Shown: piece after piece, positions 1 to 7,625 of the stretch
Layout: every line of letters starts with the position of its first letter
Numbering within the stretch: the first letter of the stretch is position 1
Source of the DNA: an uncultured Nitrospina sp.
GTDB taxonomy: Bacteria; Nitrospinota; Nitrospinia; Nitrospinales; VA-1
NCBI GenBank assembly: GCA_913044145.1
Contig: CAJWOD010000028.1
Span: 1-10,729 of the forward strand
Length of the DNA stretch: 10,729 nt
Direction: 5' to 3'
The notes under the pieces: model-generated
The model's input: only the letters and a program-made list of their open reading frames with translations
Told to the model about the DNA's origin: nothing
The model's database searches: none
Translations under genes and position numbers: made by a program

Positions 1-1299
1 ACTGCCGTCTCTGAAAAATTCAAAGTAAAAGATCTCTCTTTGGCTGATTGGGGACGAAAAGAAATAATCCTGGCACAGAATGAAATGCCAGGACTGATGT
101 CTTTGCGGGAAAAATATAGTGCAGAAAAGCCTTTAGATGGGGCTAGGATTGCAGGTTCCTTGCACATGACTATTCAAACTGCCGTTTTGATCGAAACCCT
201 TATTGACCTTGGGGCTAAAGTTCGGTGGGCATCCTGTAATATTTTCTCAACTCAAGATCATGCTGCAGCAGCTATAGCAAAAGCGGGTATCCCTGTATTT
301 GCATGGAAAGAAGAAACCGAAGAAGAATATTGGTGGTGTACGGGGCAAACCTTATTATTTGATAATGAACAAGGACCCAACATGATTCTTGATGATGGCG
401 GCGACTTAACGGCCTATGTTCATGAGAAACACCCTGAATTATTATCAGAAATTAAAGGAATTACTGAAGAAACAACAACAGGGGTCCACAATCTTTATAA
501 AATGATTGAAAAAAATACCCTGAAAATTCCAGCTATGAATGTGAATGATTCTGTTACAAAGTCCAAATTTGACAACCTATACGGATGCCGTGAATCATTA
601 GCAGATGGAATCAAACGCGCCACTGATATTATGATTGCAGGAAAGGTAGTTGTGGTAGCTGGATTTGGTGATGTGGGTAAAGGATGTGCGGACTCAATGC
701 GAGGCCTTGGTGCTAGAGTGGTTGTTACCGAAATCGATCCTATTTGTGCTTTGCAGGCTGCAATGGAAGGCTACGAAGTCACCACCATGGAAGAAGCCAT
801 AAAAGAAGGTGATATTTTTGTAACAACTACAGGGTGTGCTGATATCGTTTGCATCGAGCATATGGCAAAAATGAAAAATGATGCCATTGTTTGTAATATT
901 GGGCACTTTGATATTGAAATTCAGGTCGAAGCTCTGAATAATTTCCCAGGAATAAAAAAAGATATTATTAAACCCCAAGTTGACAAATATACCTTTCCTG
1001 ATGGGCACAGTATCATTATGTTGGCAGAGGGACGTCTAGTTAATCTGGGTTGCGCCACTGGCCATCCTTCTTTTGTAATGTCCAATTCATTCACAAATCA
1101 GGTTCTTGCCCAAATAGAATTGTTTAAAAATAAATATGAGGTTGGGGTTTACACTTTGCCAAAAATTCTTGATGAGGAAGTGGCAAGATTGCACCTAGAA
1201 AAATTGGGTGTAAAGTTAACCAAATTGACTGATAAGCAAGCAGCTTATTTGAATGTGCCTAAAGATGGCCCTTATAAACCCGAACACTATCGGTATTGA
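1..1299 (+). CDS. ahcY: Adenosylhomocysteinase (S-adenosyl-L-homocysteine hydrolase), 5' end cut by the window edge
   Basis: Cytosolic NAD-dependent enzyme that splits S-adenosylhomocysteine, the by-product of SAM-dependent methylation, into adenosine and homocysteine. The frame is open from base 1 (TAVSEKFKVKDLSLADWGRK), so the TTG at 40 is an internal Leu codon, not the start. The true start probably lies only a codon or so left of the window. Recognisable family blocks are the N-terminal GRKEI..A..EMPGLM stretch, the substrate-domain segment around ETTTGVHNLYKM, the region NVNDSVTKSKFDNLYGCRES, and the NAD-binding Rossmann motif GFGDVGKGCADS (bases about 661-700). The C-terminus is the characteristic KPEHYRY, whose Lys and Tyr contact NAD in the family. 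The visible 432 residues are the usual bacterial length. It converges on the oleB-like gene 56 bases away. No truncation or frameshift is visible apart from the window edge. Confidence 0.97.
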   Translation, partial: TAVSEKFKVKDLSLADWGRKEIILAQNEMPGLMSLREKYSAEKPLDGARIAGSLHMTIQTAVLIETLIDLGAKVRWASCNIFSTQDHAAAAIAKAGIPVFAWKEETEEEYWWCTGQTLLFDNEQGPNMILDDGGDLTAYVHEKHPELLSEIKGITEETTTGVHNLYKMIEKNTLKIPAMNVNDSVTKSKFDNLYGCRESLADGIKRATDIMIAGKVVVVAGFGDVGKGCADSMRGLGARVVVTEIDPICALQAAMEGYEVTTMEEAIKEGDIFVTTTGCADIVCIEHMAKMKNDAIVCNIGHFDIEIQVEALNNFPGIKKDIIKPQVDKYTFPDGHSIIMLAEGRLVNLGCATGHPSFVMSNSFTNQVLAQIELFKNKYEVGVYTLPKILDEEVARLHLEKLGVKLTKLTDKQAAYLNVPKDGPYKPEHYRY

Positions 1300-1305
1300 C
1301 CTACC

Positions 1306-1346
1306 AAAAAAACCCAACTCTCACGTTTTGAAAGAAGAGTTTTTTT
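1306..1346. terminator. Probable bidirectional rho-independent terminator between ahcY and the oleB-like gene
   Basis: The 56-base gap between two convergent stop codons contains an inverted repeat, AACTCT (1316-1321) with AGAGTT (1336-1341). It is flanked by seven A (1306-1312) on the left and seven T (1340-1346) on the right. Each strand therefore reads a hairpin followed by a T-run. The stem is only 6 bp with a 14-base loop, so strength is uncertain, but placement and symmetry are right for a shared terminator. Confidence 0.6.
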
Positions 1347-1355
1347 ACTAAGCCA

Positions 1356-2228
1356 TCAAATGGGATGTTTTTGTAAAAATTCCTGCATCCATGGAATGAT
1401 GCGTTCATGCGCATCTTCCACCACATAATGTCCTGCATCTGGAATCCAATGAACTTCTGCATTAGGAAAAATCTGCTGCCATCTTTTTAAGAATTCCTTA
1501 TTAAAAACAAAATCCTTAGCACCCCATGCAATCATAATAGGAAGCGATGCGAACTGATGGAGATTATCTTCAATATTTTTCACAACAGAATAACTGGGGG
1601 AATCAGACGTCATTGGAATATCCTGAACAAAGCGCAAATTAGCAATACGATTTGAAAAATTATTATATGGCTCAAGATACCCTGCCCTGACCTTATCTGT
1701 CATACGGTTTTTATTTTTACAGGCCATTGCTATGGCTGATAATGCAAATACATTGAATACGCGAATAGCCAGCGCGCCAAAACCAGGCACACGACATAAT
1801 CTAAGTCTTATCGGAATTCTTTTAGACAAAAATGCAGCGGTATTAAATAATACTAGCCGCTTTACTTTCTGCGGTTGTCGAACAGCAAATCCCATTCCAA
1901 TTGCCCCTCCCCAGTCATGTACCACTAGGGTAATATTTTTTAACCCAAGCTTATTAACCAAAGATTCCAAATTATCTATGTGCTGAGTAAGGGTGTAAGA
2001 ATAGTTTTGTGGTTTATCGGATTTTCCCATGCCCATGTGATCGGGGACCACACAGCGGTAAGATTTTTTTAATTCTATAATTAGATTTCTATAATAAAAC
2101 GACCAGGTAGGATTACCATGCAGCATAACCAAGGGATCCCCCTGCCCTTCATCCAAATAATGATATTTAAATGAATCCAGGTTCAAGATATTTGAGGTGA
2201 ATGGATATAAACTGCCTTCCATCACCAT
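1356..2228 (-). CDS. oleB: OleB-like alpha/beta hydrolase (haloalkane-dehalogenase family)
   Basis: Alpha/beta-hydrolase of the haloalkane dehalogenase/OleB group. In olefin biosynthesis OleB decarboxylates a beta-lactone to the alkene. From an ATG at 2228 (290 residues) the visible residues are the HGNPTWS oxyanion-loop motif (Asn about 38), the nucleophile Asp105 followed by Trp in VVHDWGG, the acid Asp239 in WGAKD, and the base His267 in DAGHYV. Asp in place of the usual Ser nucleophile marks this family. No signal peptide is seen, so it is cytosolic. The frame is open up to a TTG at 2249, but two ATGs (2228 and 2222) sit on the stop codon of the upstream oleA-like gene, giving a 7-base overlap or a one-base TGATG overlap. 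Translational coupling is likely. A weak GGG about 6 bases before 2228 slightly favours that start. The OleB call over a true dehalogenase rests mainly on the adjoining oleA. Confidence 0.8.
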   Translation of the reverse strand: MVMEGSLYPFTSNILNLDSFKYHYLDEGQGDPLVMLHGNPTWSFYYRNLIIELKKSYRCVVPDHMGMGKSDKPQNYSYTLTQHIDNLESLVNKLGLKNITLVVHDWGGAIGMGFAVRQPQKVKRLVLFNTAAFLSKRIPIRLRLCRVPGFGALAIRVFNVFALSAIAMACKNKNRMTDKVRAGYLEPYNNFSNRIANLRFVQDIPMTSDSPSYSVVKNIEDNLHQFASLPIMIAWGAKDFVFNKEFLKRWQQIFPNAEVHWIPDAGHYVVEDAHERIIPWMQEFLQKHPI

Positions 2229-3268
2229 TCGATGCCCATCATTAAACAATTGAGACCACTGCCAATCCCTAATAAAGCTGCTTTATCACCTTTCTTTAAA
2301 GCATCTTTTTCCACACCAATGGCTAAAGTTACAGGTAAAGAGGCAGAACCTGTATTTCCCAAAAACTCCAATGTAGAGAAGTCTTTTTCGATATCAATCC
2401 CGACATTCTCATACATTAATTTACGATGGTTCTTTCCAACCTGATGACAAAACACCCTTCTAACTTCTGAATTTTTCCACCCCAGAGTTTGGCGAGTACT
2501 TACCCATGTTTTTCCAGCCAGTCGGCAACCTTCCTGCATTAATTTTTCAGAATCGGTTTCCATTAAAGGTGCCCATTCAGCATGGGCCCCGACATCTTCA
2601 TTACCTCGACACAAATGATTGAAACGTGTTTCAGCGATTGAAATTCCACCAAGTAAGTGGTGTTTCTTTTGAGACAGGTCTTTATGGACTAGAAGAATAC
2701 CCGCTGCGGCTGAGCCTATAGTCAATGATGCAAAAGAATTTTTTACATTGCTTCGAGTGATATCAGAACGAGTCAATAAGGTCTCAATGGTATTGTTTAC
2801 CAGGGGCCCTCCATTTTCTCCCGAAACGATTAATCCAGCCTTTATTTGTCTTCGTTCGATCATATTTGCAATTATACACATTCCATTTAAGGTACCGAGA
2901 CATGCATTAGAAACATCAAATACAAATGATTCTTCGGGAAGTCCTAAATTGTTATGGACTATCGAGGCCGTTGAAGGTTCAAGGAAGTCTCTACATACAG
3001 AAGCAGAAATAAGGCACCCTATATCTTTTGAATTTATTCCAGAATTTTTAATAGCCTTTTTCCCGGCAATAGTCGCCACCTCACTAGGAAAAACACCTTT
3101 ATCCCAAAATCTCCTTTCTTGAATTCCGCTCATCAATTCAAGACGACCTTTAGGAAGCTTCAGCTTTTCATAAAGCGGGGAAAGTCTATTTTCTAGATCA
3201 ACTGATGTGATCCGGTTATTTGGCAAATGATACCCCAAACCCTCAATACAAACATTTTCAAACTGCAT
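2222..3268 (-). CDS. oleA: OleA-like thiolase-superfamily enzyme (head-to-head acyl-CoA condensation)
   Basis: 348-residue KAS III/thiolase-fold protein, annotated in many genomes as 3-oxoacyl-ACP synthase III. OleA condenses two long-chain acyl-CoAs into a beta-ketoacid, the first step of long-chain olefin synthesis. Visible catalytic residues are Cys123 (DVSNACLG), His275 (FCHQVG) and Asn305 (FLGNTGSAS). Glu97 in SVCRDFLEPSTAS corresponds to the OleA-specific glutamate. As I recall for Xanthomonas OleA (Glu117, Cys143, His285, Asn315), the Glu-Cys spacing of 26 and His-Asn spacing of 30 are identical here, which favours OleA over housekeeping FabH. The C-terminal LLGIGSGLNC block is also OleA-like. 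The ATG at 3268 overlaps the ABC transporter gene by 11 bases and has a GAGGG Shine-Dalgarno 5 bases upstream. The end overlaps the oleB-like start. No signal peptide; cytosolic. Confidence 0.87.
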   Translation of the reverse strand: MQFENVCIEGLGYHLPNNRITSVDLENRLSPLYEKLKLPKGRLELMSGIQERRFWDKGVFPSEVATIAGKKAIKNSGINSKDIGCLISASVCRDFLEPSTASIVHNNLGLPEESFVFDVSNACLGTLNGMCIIANMIERRQIKAGLIVSGENGGPLVNNTIETLLTRSDITRSNVKNSFASLTIGSAAAGILLVHKDLSQKKHHLLGGISIAETRFNHLCRGNEDVGAHAEWAPLMETDSEKLMQEGCRLAGKTWVSTRQTLGWKNSEVRRVFCHQVGKNHRKLMYENVGIDIEKDFSTLEFLGNTGSASLPVTLAIGVEKDALKKGDKAALLGIGSGLNCLMMGIEW

Positions 3269-5027
3269 CCGTACCCTCTATCATGCCTTTATCTTCCAAG
3301 TCAATGAACTGCATATTATAATACTTCTGATACAAACCACTATTGGCAAGTAGTGATTCATGATTGCCAGATTCTATAATTTTTCCATCATCCATTACGA
3401 GAATACGATTTGCATGTTTAATTGTAGATAAACGGTGCGCAATTACAAATGAGGTGCGATGCTCCATTAAATTATGCAATGCATCTTGAACTAGTTTTTC
3501 TGATTCAGAGTCAAGGGCCGAGGTAGCTTCATCTAAAATCAAGATAGGAGCATTTCTCAGAATCGCACGCGCAATGGCGATCCTTTGTTTTTGTCCGCCT
3601 GAGAGTTTAACTCCTCTTTCTCCTATCAGAGTCTCATAACCATCATCGATATTTTTAACAAAACTATCCACATTTGCGGCTTTAGCTGCTACCAATATTT
3701 CCTCTCGAGTCGAATTACCTTCCTTGCCAAAAGCTATATTGTTAAGAATGGTATCATTGAATAAAAAGGTTTCTTGCGTAACCAGAGAAAGGTGACTTCG
3801 TAGCGAGGAAAGTTTAAAATCTTGAATATCTTCACCATCAATTAGAATTTTTCCAGATGTCACTTCAAAAAATCTAAACAACAAATCAACAAGAGTTGTT
3901 TTACCCGCTCCACTCATTCCAACAATTGCTATTACCTCCGACTTATTAACTGTTAAGTTTATTTTATCCAAAACCATTTTAGTTCTTGAGGGATACCGAA
4001 AACATACATCCTTAAATTCAATTTTACCTTGGAAACCTATCAGTTCTTTCTGACCTTTTCCTAACCTCTCTTCTGGCAAGTCAAGAATGTCAAAAACACG
4101 TTCGGCACCTGCCAGAGAAGTCTGAATACTTGCCATGATTTTAAAAAGAATACGAATCGGTGTGTACATCATGAATAGCGCCACGAGGAAGGCTAAAAAA
4201 GTTCCCTGACTTATTTCTCCATTCAAGACTTGTGACCCGCCATACCAAAGAATAAATGCTGAACTGGCAACACCTAAAACTTCCAGAAAAGGAGATGTCA
4301 TTTCCACATATTTGACATTTTTTTTCATTACCTTTAGGTAGTCATCATTGAAGTTTTGGAATTTTTTCAGTTCCCGTGGCTCCAATCCAAAAGCTCTAAC
4401 AATCTTTATTCCAGAAAAGGACTCCAATATAGTTGCATTGATATTTCCAAGTATTTCTTGTCCTTTGTGGCTAAATTTTTTAAGTTTTCTTCCGATATTT
4501 GAAACTGGCAAAATCATTAAAGGAAAAATAATTAGTGCCATTAACGCCCAATCCCATTTCAAATAGAAAACCCATACCAACAAGCCCATCAAAGTGACGC
4601 TGTTCTGAAGAAACTCTTTTAACAAGCGGGTTACAGTTGATTGCATTACAACAACATCATTATTTATTCTTGAAATGAGTTTGCCCGTATCATTTTCTTC
4701 AAAAAAACCGAACGGCAGTCGATGAATATGAGTAAATAATTTCTCTCTAAACTGGACAACCAATTCCCAGGAAATGCCAAACATAATTAAGTTTTGCGCA
4801 TACATAAGAATTGCCTTTAATGAATAAAGAACTACTAATGCAAGAGGGATAACTTTCAGCATGAAATAATCTTTTTCGGTGAAAATACTATCGAAAGTCT
4901 TTTGGATGATAGGGACTGGAGAGGTTGCAATAGCCCCAACAATCATGGAGAAGAAAACGGCAAGACACAGTTTCGATGTGTAAGGTTTTACATAAGAGAA
5001 AAGTCTTTTATATAAATGGAAGGACAT
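3258..5027 (-). CDS. MsbA-like ABC exporter (fused membrane and ATPase domains)
   Basis: 589-residue half-transporter that would work as a homodimer in the inner membrane. MsbA relatives flip lipid A, phospholipids or other hydrophobic compounds. The N-terminal half (about residues 15-315) has six hydrophobic segments of the type-I exporter fold. The C-terminal ATPase has Walker A GMSGAGKTT (about 370-378), Q-loop VTQE (about 418), signature LSGGQKQR (about 475), Walker B ILILDE (about 495-500) and H-loop IAHR (His about 531). All are intact. The frame is open to a TTG at 5045, but ATG 5027 gives the typical MsbA-type opening (SFHLYKRLFSYVKPY). No good Shine-Dalgarno precedes either start. 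The 3' end overlaps the oleA-like gene by 11 bases, so this is the first gene of a three-gene unit. Export of the OleA/OleB product is an inference from that linkage. A housekeeping MsbA role is the alternative. Confidence 0.88.
   Translation of the reverse strand: MSFHLYKRLFSYVKPYTSKLCLAVFFSMIVGAIATSPVPIIQKTFDSIFTEKDYFMLKVIPLALVVLYSLKAILMYAQNLIMFGISWELVVQFREKLFTHIHRLPFGFFEENDTGKLISRINNDVVVMQSTVTRLLKEFLQNSVTLMGLLVWVFYLKWDWALMALIIFPLMILPVSNIGRKLKKFSHKGQEILGNINATILESFSGIKIVRAFGLEPRELKKFQNFNDDYLKVMKKNVKYVEMTSPFLEVLGVASSAFILWYGGSQVLNGEISQGTFLAFLVALFMMYTPIRILFKIMASIQTSLAGAERVFDILDLPEERLGKGQKELIGFQGKIEFKDVCFRYPSRTKMVLDKINLTVNKSEVIAIVGMSGAGKTTLVDLLFRFFEVTSGKILIDGEDIQDFKLSSLRSHLSLVTQETFLFNDTILNNIAFGKEGNSTREEILVAAKAANVDSFVKNIDDGYETLIGERGVKLSGGQKQRIAIARAILRNAPILILDEATSALDSESEKLVQDALHNLMEHRTSFVIAHRLSTIKHANRILVMDDGKIIESGNHESLLANSGLYQKYYNMQFIDLEDKGMIEGTDAV
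3274..3278 (-). promoter_or_regulatory. Shine-Dalgarno of the oleA-like gene
   Basis: GAGGG on the minus strand ends 5 bases before the ATG at 3268. It lies inside the last codons of the ABC transporter gene. It fixes the start and shows that the gene can initiate independently despite the 11-base overlap. Confidence 0.7.
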
Positions 5028-5073
5028 ATGAAGATACCACAACAACAGAAAGGAAATTCTTTTACTAACGGAA

Positions 5074-5113
5074 AAGCCCCTGCAATTGAATAAAATTCAA
5101 TATGCAGGGGCTT
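5074..5113 (-). terminator. Rho-independent terminator after the Usp/PCP_red gene
   Basis: Strong hairpin 26 bases past the stop of the Usp-family gene. An 11-bp stem (5074-5084 with 5103-5113, AAGCCCCTGCA) continues after a one-base bulge (5102) into a 7-bp stem (5085-5091 with 5095-5101) closed by a 3-base loop. On the minus strand it is followed by four T (5075-5072). It ends about 46 bases before the ABC exporter ATG. The short T-run could allow some read-through into the exporter-oleA-oleB genes. Confidence 0.85.
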
Positions 5114-5139
5114 ATTATTTATGGAAATGGAAAATTCAA

Positions 5140-7104
5140 TTATGCCTTCTGAGGGAGAAAGTCTTCGAGAGTCGCGCCATTTTTAATGGCATCTTCCATC
5201 AATTTTACTGACTCCTTGATTCCTGTTTCGCAAACATCCAAAGAAATATCTTTGATGTCGTTTTGCGAGCACCAGGCCATCACCCGGTTACGGGTATTAT
5301 CCCTCATGAAACCCTGGGGAACTCTTTCCAATCTCTCCAGAGCTTCGGGCGACCAATTAAAATCCTCTGCATTGAGTGCTGCTCCAATTTTACTGATGTC
5401 ACCTGGAATAGCTTCGCTCTCTCCGTTGCCATTATCCTTCTGGACAATCTTTTCATTCAGGATTTTATCGAGGAAGGCCGCAGTCACCTTATTGATTTTT
5501 TGTACACGAGCGTTCTTCTCAACTCGAGCATGGGCTTTCCTTCTTAAATGACCTTGTGGAAAACTGTTAAGCCGGTCCAAAGCTTCCTGTGTCCAAGATA
5601 CCTGAACACCATCTGGTAAAGTCGTAAAAGTAGTAGAGTCTTTAGCCTCTGCTTCCGTAGCTTCAAACTCTTCCTTATTGACAGGAAGTAAACGTTCCGC
5701 GCCCGCATTACAAACGGTACATTTGACAACATCTCCTTTATAAAAAGTATTACAACTCGTGCACTTAAGAGTAATTTCCTCAGGAGGCTTGCCTGCGTGG
5801 GCTTCGGCCATTTCTTCTTTCAACATACCCAGACCTTCTGGGTTGTTGGGATCCATTCCTTCATTTCTCATTTTTTCACCAATTGCAGACATGGCCTGCA
5901 TGGCACCTGCAGGAAGAATCTCCTGAACTGCTTCGGTAATTACACTGGAAGTGATCATACTGTGACCGCGTTCCAAGGAGTAACGTAAAATTGCTGATGT
6001 AGCCATTGGGCGTACAAAACCTGGAATCTTCTTCAAACGTTCTTTAGCTTCTGCAGTCCATTCAATGCTCTCCTCAGCCTGTAAATCTATCGGGGGCTTG
6101 TAAACCTTACTTGAGAGAAGAACATTACATGGAACCAAGCGTAATAGGTTTTCAGCATTTCCTCCGATATCCATATCAGGGGCACTATGAACACCAATAC
6201 GCCCTAAAATGAGTAGATAAGGATTCTCTTCTCTAGCATATTGAAGAACTTTCTCAAATACCTTTCCGTCCAGAAGACGAATGGTGCATTCCATTTCCTC
6301 TTCTTCACACACTTTCCGCGATATCTCAAGGTGAGCCTGATAAATTTTTGCCAAGCCTTTATCAATTATATCCTCATGGAGTTTTTCCTGTTGCTCAAAC
6401 TTGAATACTTTAGAAGCCTCTCGAGATAACACACCAGTAAGACTATTGAACATTGCATAATGGAAGTAAGGATCAAATGTTGAAATTATTTCCAATGGAC
6501 GATTTAATTTCTTGGCCATTTCAATCCCCGTCATCAAACCACCAAAAGAATGCCCGCTACCATCAACTGCAACAACTATCTTTCCACTAGATGCAACTTC
6601 ATCATGAATTTCCGGGCAATGCTTTACAATAAGCATATCCTTTTGTGTTCTTCTAATCACCCGTTCTGCAACCGTGCCAATTAAGCTATCTTTAATAGCA
6701 CCCAAACCCAATGCCCCCATTACGACCAAGTCATAGGGCGACTCTTTAATGTCCCTTACAAGTTCCGTCCAATTACGACCCTCTAAAGATTTTCCGACAA
6801 ACGGTATATCCTTTTCCTCACATTTAGCTTTAGGAACATCCAGATAGGAATCACTTATTACCTCCATGCCCTTTGTGATTAATTGGTCATGGATGTTTCT
6901 TTGTTTTTCAAGTTCTTCTTCATCCTGATATTCTTCAGGAAGTCCACTTTCCATTTGCCTAAAGCGAACATCGTGCATTTTCGCTGCATACACATGGCTG
7001 GCAGTAATAATTGCGTCTGAATCCTGAGCTAACTCCATTGCCACATCGACACACGCGTTGGAGTAATCAGAGTTATCTACAGGTATATAAATGTTTTTAA
7101 ACAT
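5140..7104 (-). CDS. Tandem universal stress protein fused to PCP_red-like repeats and a zinc ribbon
   Basis: 654-residue cytosolic protein of unknown specific role. Residues 1-163 and about 174-332 are two UspA domains. The first has the full ATP-binding motif G-2x-G-9x-G-T (GALG...GT, about 130-144). The second keeps the three glycines (GRIG...GG, about 301-315) but has Gly-Asn where Ser/Thr is usual. Next come a PCP_red-like domain (from Trp349, W-T-x-EAKERL-x-x-IP-G), a four-cysteine zinc ribbon (Cys448, 451, 462, 465; CTSC/CTVC) and two more PCP_red-like repeats (from Trp504 and Trp584; W-[ST]-x-EAL-[DE]-RL-x-x-x-P-Q-G). PCP_red (PF08369) is otherwise known from the C-terminus of light-independent protochlorophyllide reductase subunit B. 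The frame opens at a TTG (7134), but ATG 7104 has a GGGAG Shine-Dalgarno 4 bases upstream and starts exactly on the Usp fold (MFKNIYIPVDNS). It has its own promoter and terminator, so it is probably monocistronic. Stress or redox sensing is inferred only. Confidence 0.85.
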   Translation of the reverse strand: MFKNIYIPVDNSDYSNACVDVAMELAQDSDAIITASHVYAAKMHDVRFRQMESGLPEEYQDEEELEKQRNIHDQLITKGMEVISDSYLDVPKAKCEEKDIPFVGKSLEGRNWTELVRDIKESPYDLVVMGALGLGAIKDSLIGTVAERVIRRTQKDMLIVKHCPEIHDEVASSGKIVVAVDGSGHSFGGLMTGIEMAKKLNRPLEIISTFDPYFHYAMFNSLTGVLSREASKVFKFEQQEKLHEDIIDKGLAKIYQAHLEISRKVCEEEEMECTIRLLDGKVFEKVLQYAREENPYLLILGRIGVHSAPDMDIGGNAENLLRLVPCNVLLSSKVYKPPIDLQAEESIEWTAEAKERLKKIPGFVRPMATSAILRYSLERGHSMITSSVITEAVQEILPAGAMQAMSAIGEKMRNEGMDPNNPEGLGMLKEEMAEAHAGKPPEEITLKCTSCNTFYKGDVVKCTVCNAGAERLLPVNKEEFEATEAEAKDSTTFTTLPDGVQVSWTQEALDRLNSFPQGHLRRKAHARVEKNARVQKINKVTAAFLDKILNEKIVQKDNGNGESEAIPGDISKIGAALNAEDFNWSPEALERLERVPQGFMRDNTRNRVMAWCSQNDIKDISLDVCETGIKESVKLMEDAIKNGATLEDFLPQKA

Positions 7105-7108
7105 GGGG

Positions 7109-7118
7109 CTCCCTTCCC
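7109..7118 (-). promoter_or_regulatory. Shine-Dalgarno fixing the start of the Usp/PCP_red gene
   Basis: The purine-rich stretch GGGAAGGGAG on the minus strand ends 4 bases before the ATG at 7104. It favours that start over the upstream in-frame TTG at 7134. Confidence 0.65.
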
Positions 7119-7234
7119 ATAGCCTGGGAAACAAAAGTTTTGGAAAAATAGGGGTATTTAATTAAAACGTAACCAAGAATTTAATAATTCTATATTTATG
7201 AAATAATATTTCAGCTCCATTTACTAACGCAAGG

Positions 7235-7262
7235 ATTTTAGCAAATTTTCTCAACCTGTCAA
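7235..7262 (-). promoter_or_regulatory. Sigma70-type promoter for the Usp/PCP_red gene
   Basis: A perfect -35 TTGACA (7262-7257) is separated by 16 bases from a -10 TAAAAT (7240-7235, five of six consensus). Both read on the minus strand toward the Usp gene. The predicted start near 7228 leaves a leader of about 124 bases. A near-consensus pair in this AT-rich gap is unlikely to be pure chance, but no transcript data support it. Confidence 0.6.
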
Positions 7263-7337
7263 TAAGAAACGATGGAAGATAATATTGTAATAATGGGCTT
7301 TTCGGAATTTTTATAAAGGCCATAAATAATCTTTTAC

Positions 7338-7409
7338 TATTAAGAAATTACAAAGAGCTGCGGCCTAATAATAAAAAACCAAAGAGGTTAAATTATTTAT
7401 TAAGAAATT
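7338..7409. repeat. 12-bp direct repeat, copies 60 bases apart
   Basis: TATTAAGAAATT occurs at 7338-7349 and again at 7398-7409, both on the plus strand. The surrounding sequence is very AT-rich, so chance is possible. An exact 60-base period, close to six helical turns, would suit a pair of protein-binding sites. Confidence 0.4.
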
Positions 7410-7431
7410 TAATCTAAAATATTGAATTTAA

Positions 7432-7458
7432 AACAAATTTATTATAAGAAAATTTGTT
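7432..7458. repeat. 9-bp perfect inverted repeat upstream of the aldolase promoter
   Basis: AACAAATTT (7432-7440) and AAATTTGTT (7450-7458) are perfect inverted copies separated by 9 bases. They end 10 bases before the candidate -35 element at 7469. The position would suit an activator or repressor site. The AT-only core lowers confidence. Confidence 0.4.
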
Positions 7459-7468
7459 AAACTTGTTT

Positions 7469-7497
7469 TTGCCTGAAACCTATTTTTTAGATACAAT
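7469..7497 (+). promoter_or_regulatory. Candidate sigma70-type promoter for the aldolase gene
   Basis: A -35-like TTGCCT (7469-7474) is 17 bases from a -10-like TACAAT (7492-7497, five of six consensus). Transcription from about 7504 would give a leader of roughly 127 bases. The -35 match is modest, so this is only the best candidate in the region. Confidence 0.4.
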
Positions 7498-7619
7498 GCC
7501 TCGCACAGGTAGTCGCATGCAAGAATTTCTTCCTACTGAGTAAAAATTGTAACCGCTAAAGAATACAAACTGAATTAAACATACCCTGTAAATTTGGACC
7601 TTACGCATTTGACAGTTTT

Positions 7620-7625
7620 AAGGAG
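7620..7625 (+). promoter_or_regulatory. Strong Shine-Dalgarno of the aldolase gene
   Basis: AAGGAG lies 6 bases before the ATG at 7631-7633 with ideal spacing. It fixes the start and suggests efficient translation, as expected for a central-metabolism enzyme. Confidence 0.85.

Noticed and set aside
694..1008. 104-codon frame on the minus strand inside ahcY
   Set aside because: Shadow of a highly conserved coding sequence; its product resembles no protein family and it has no separate signals.
2748..3122. 124-codon plus-strand frame inside the oleA-like gene
   Set aside because: Antisense shadow of an intact, well-conserved enzyme gene; no ribosome-binding site or domain.
7162..7323. 53-codon frame on the minus strand in the intergenic region, starting at an ATG at 7323
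   Set aside because: It has no Shine-Dalgarno, shows no recognisable domain, lies in very AT-rich DNA, and contains the near-consensus Usp promoter.
7388..7412. 7-bp inverted repeat TTAAATT/AATTTAA
   Set aside because: Made only of A and T in an extremely AT-rich stretch, so it is expected by chance.
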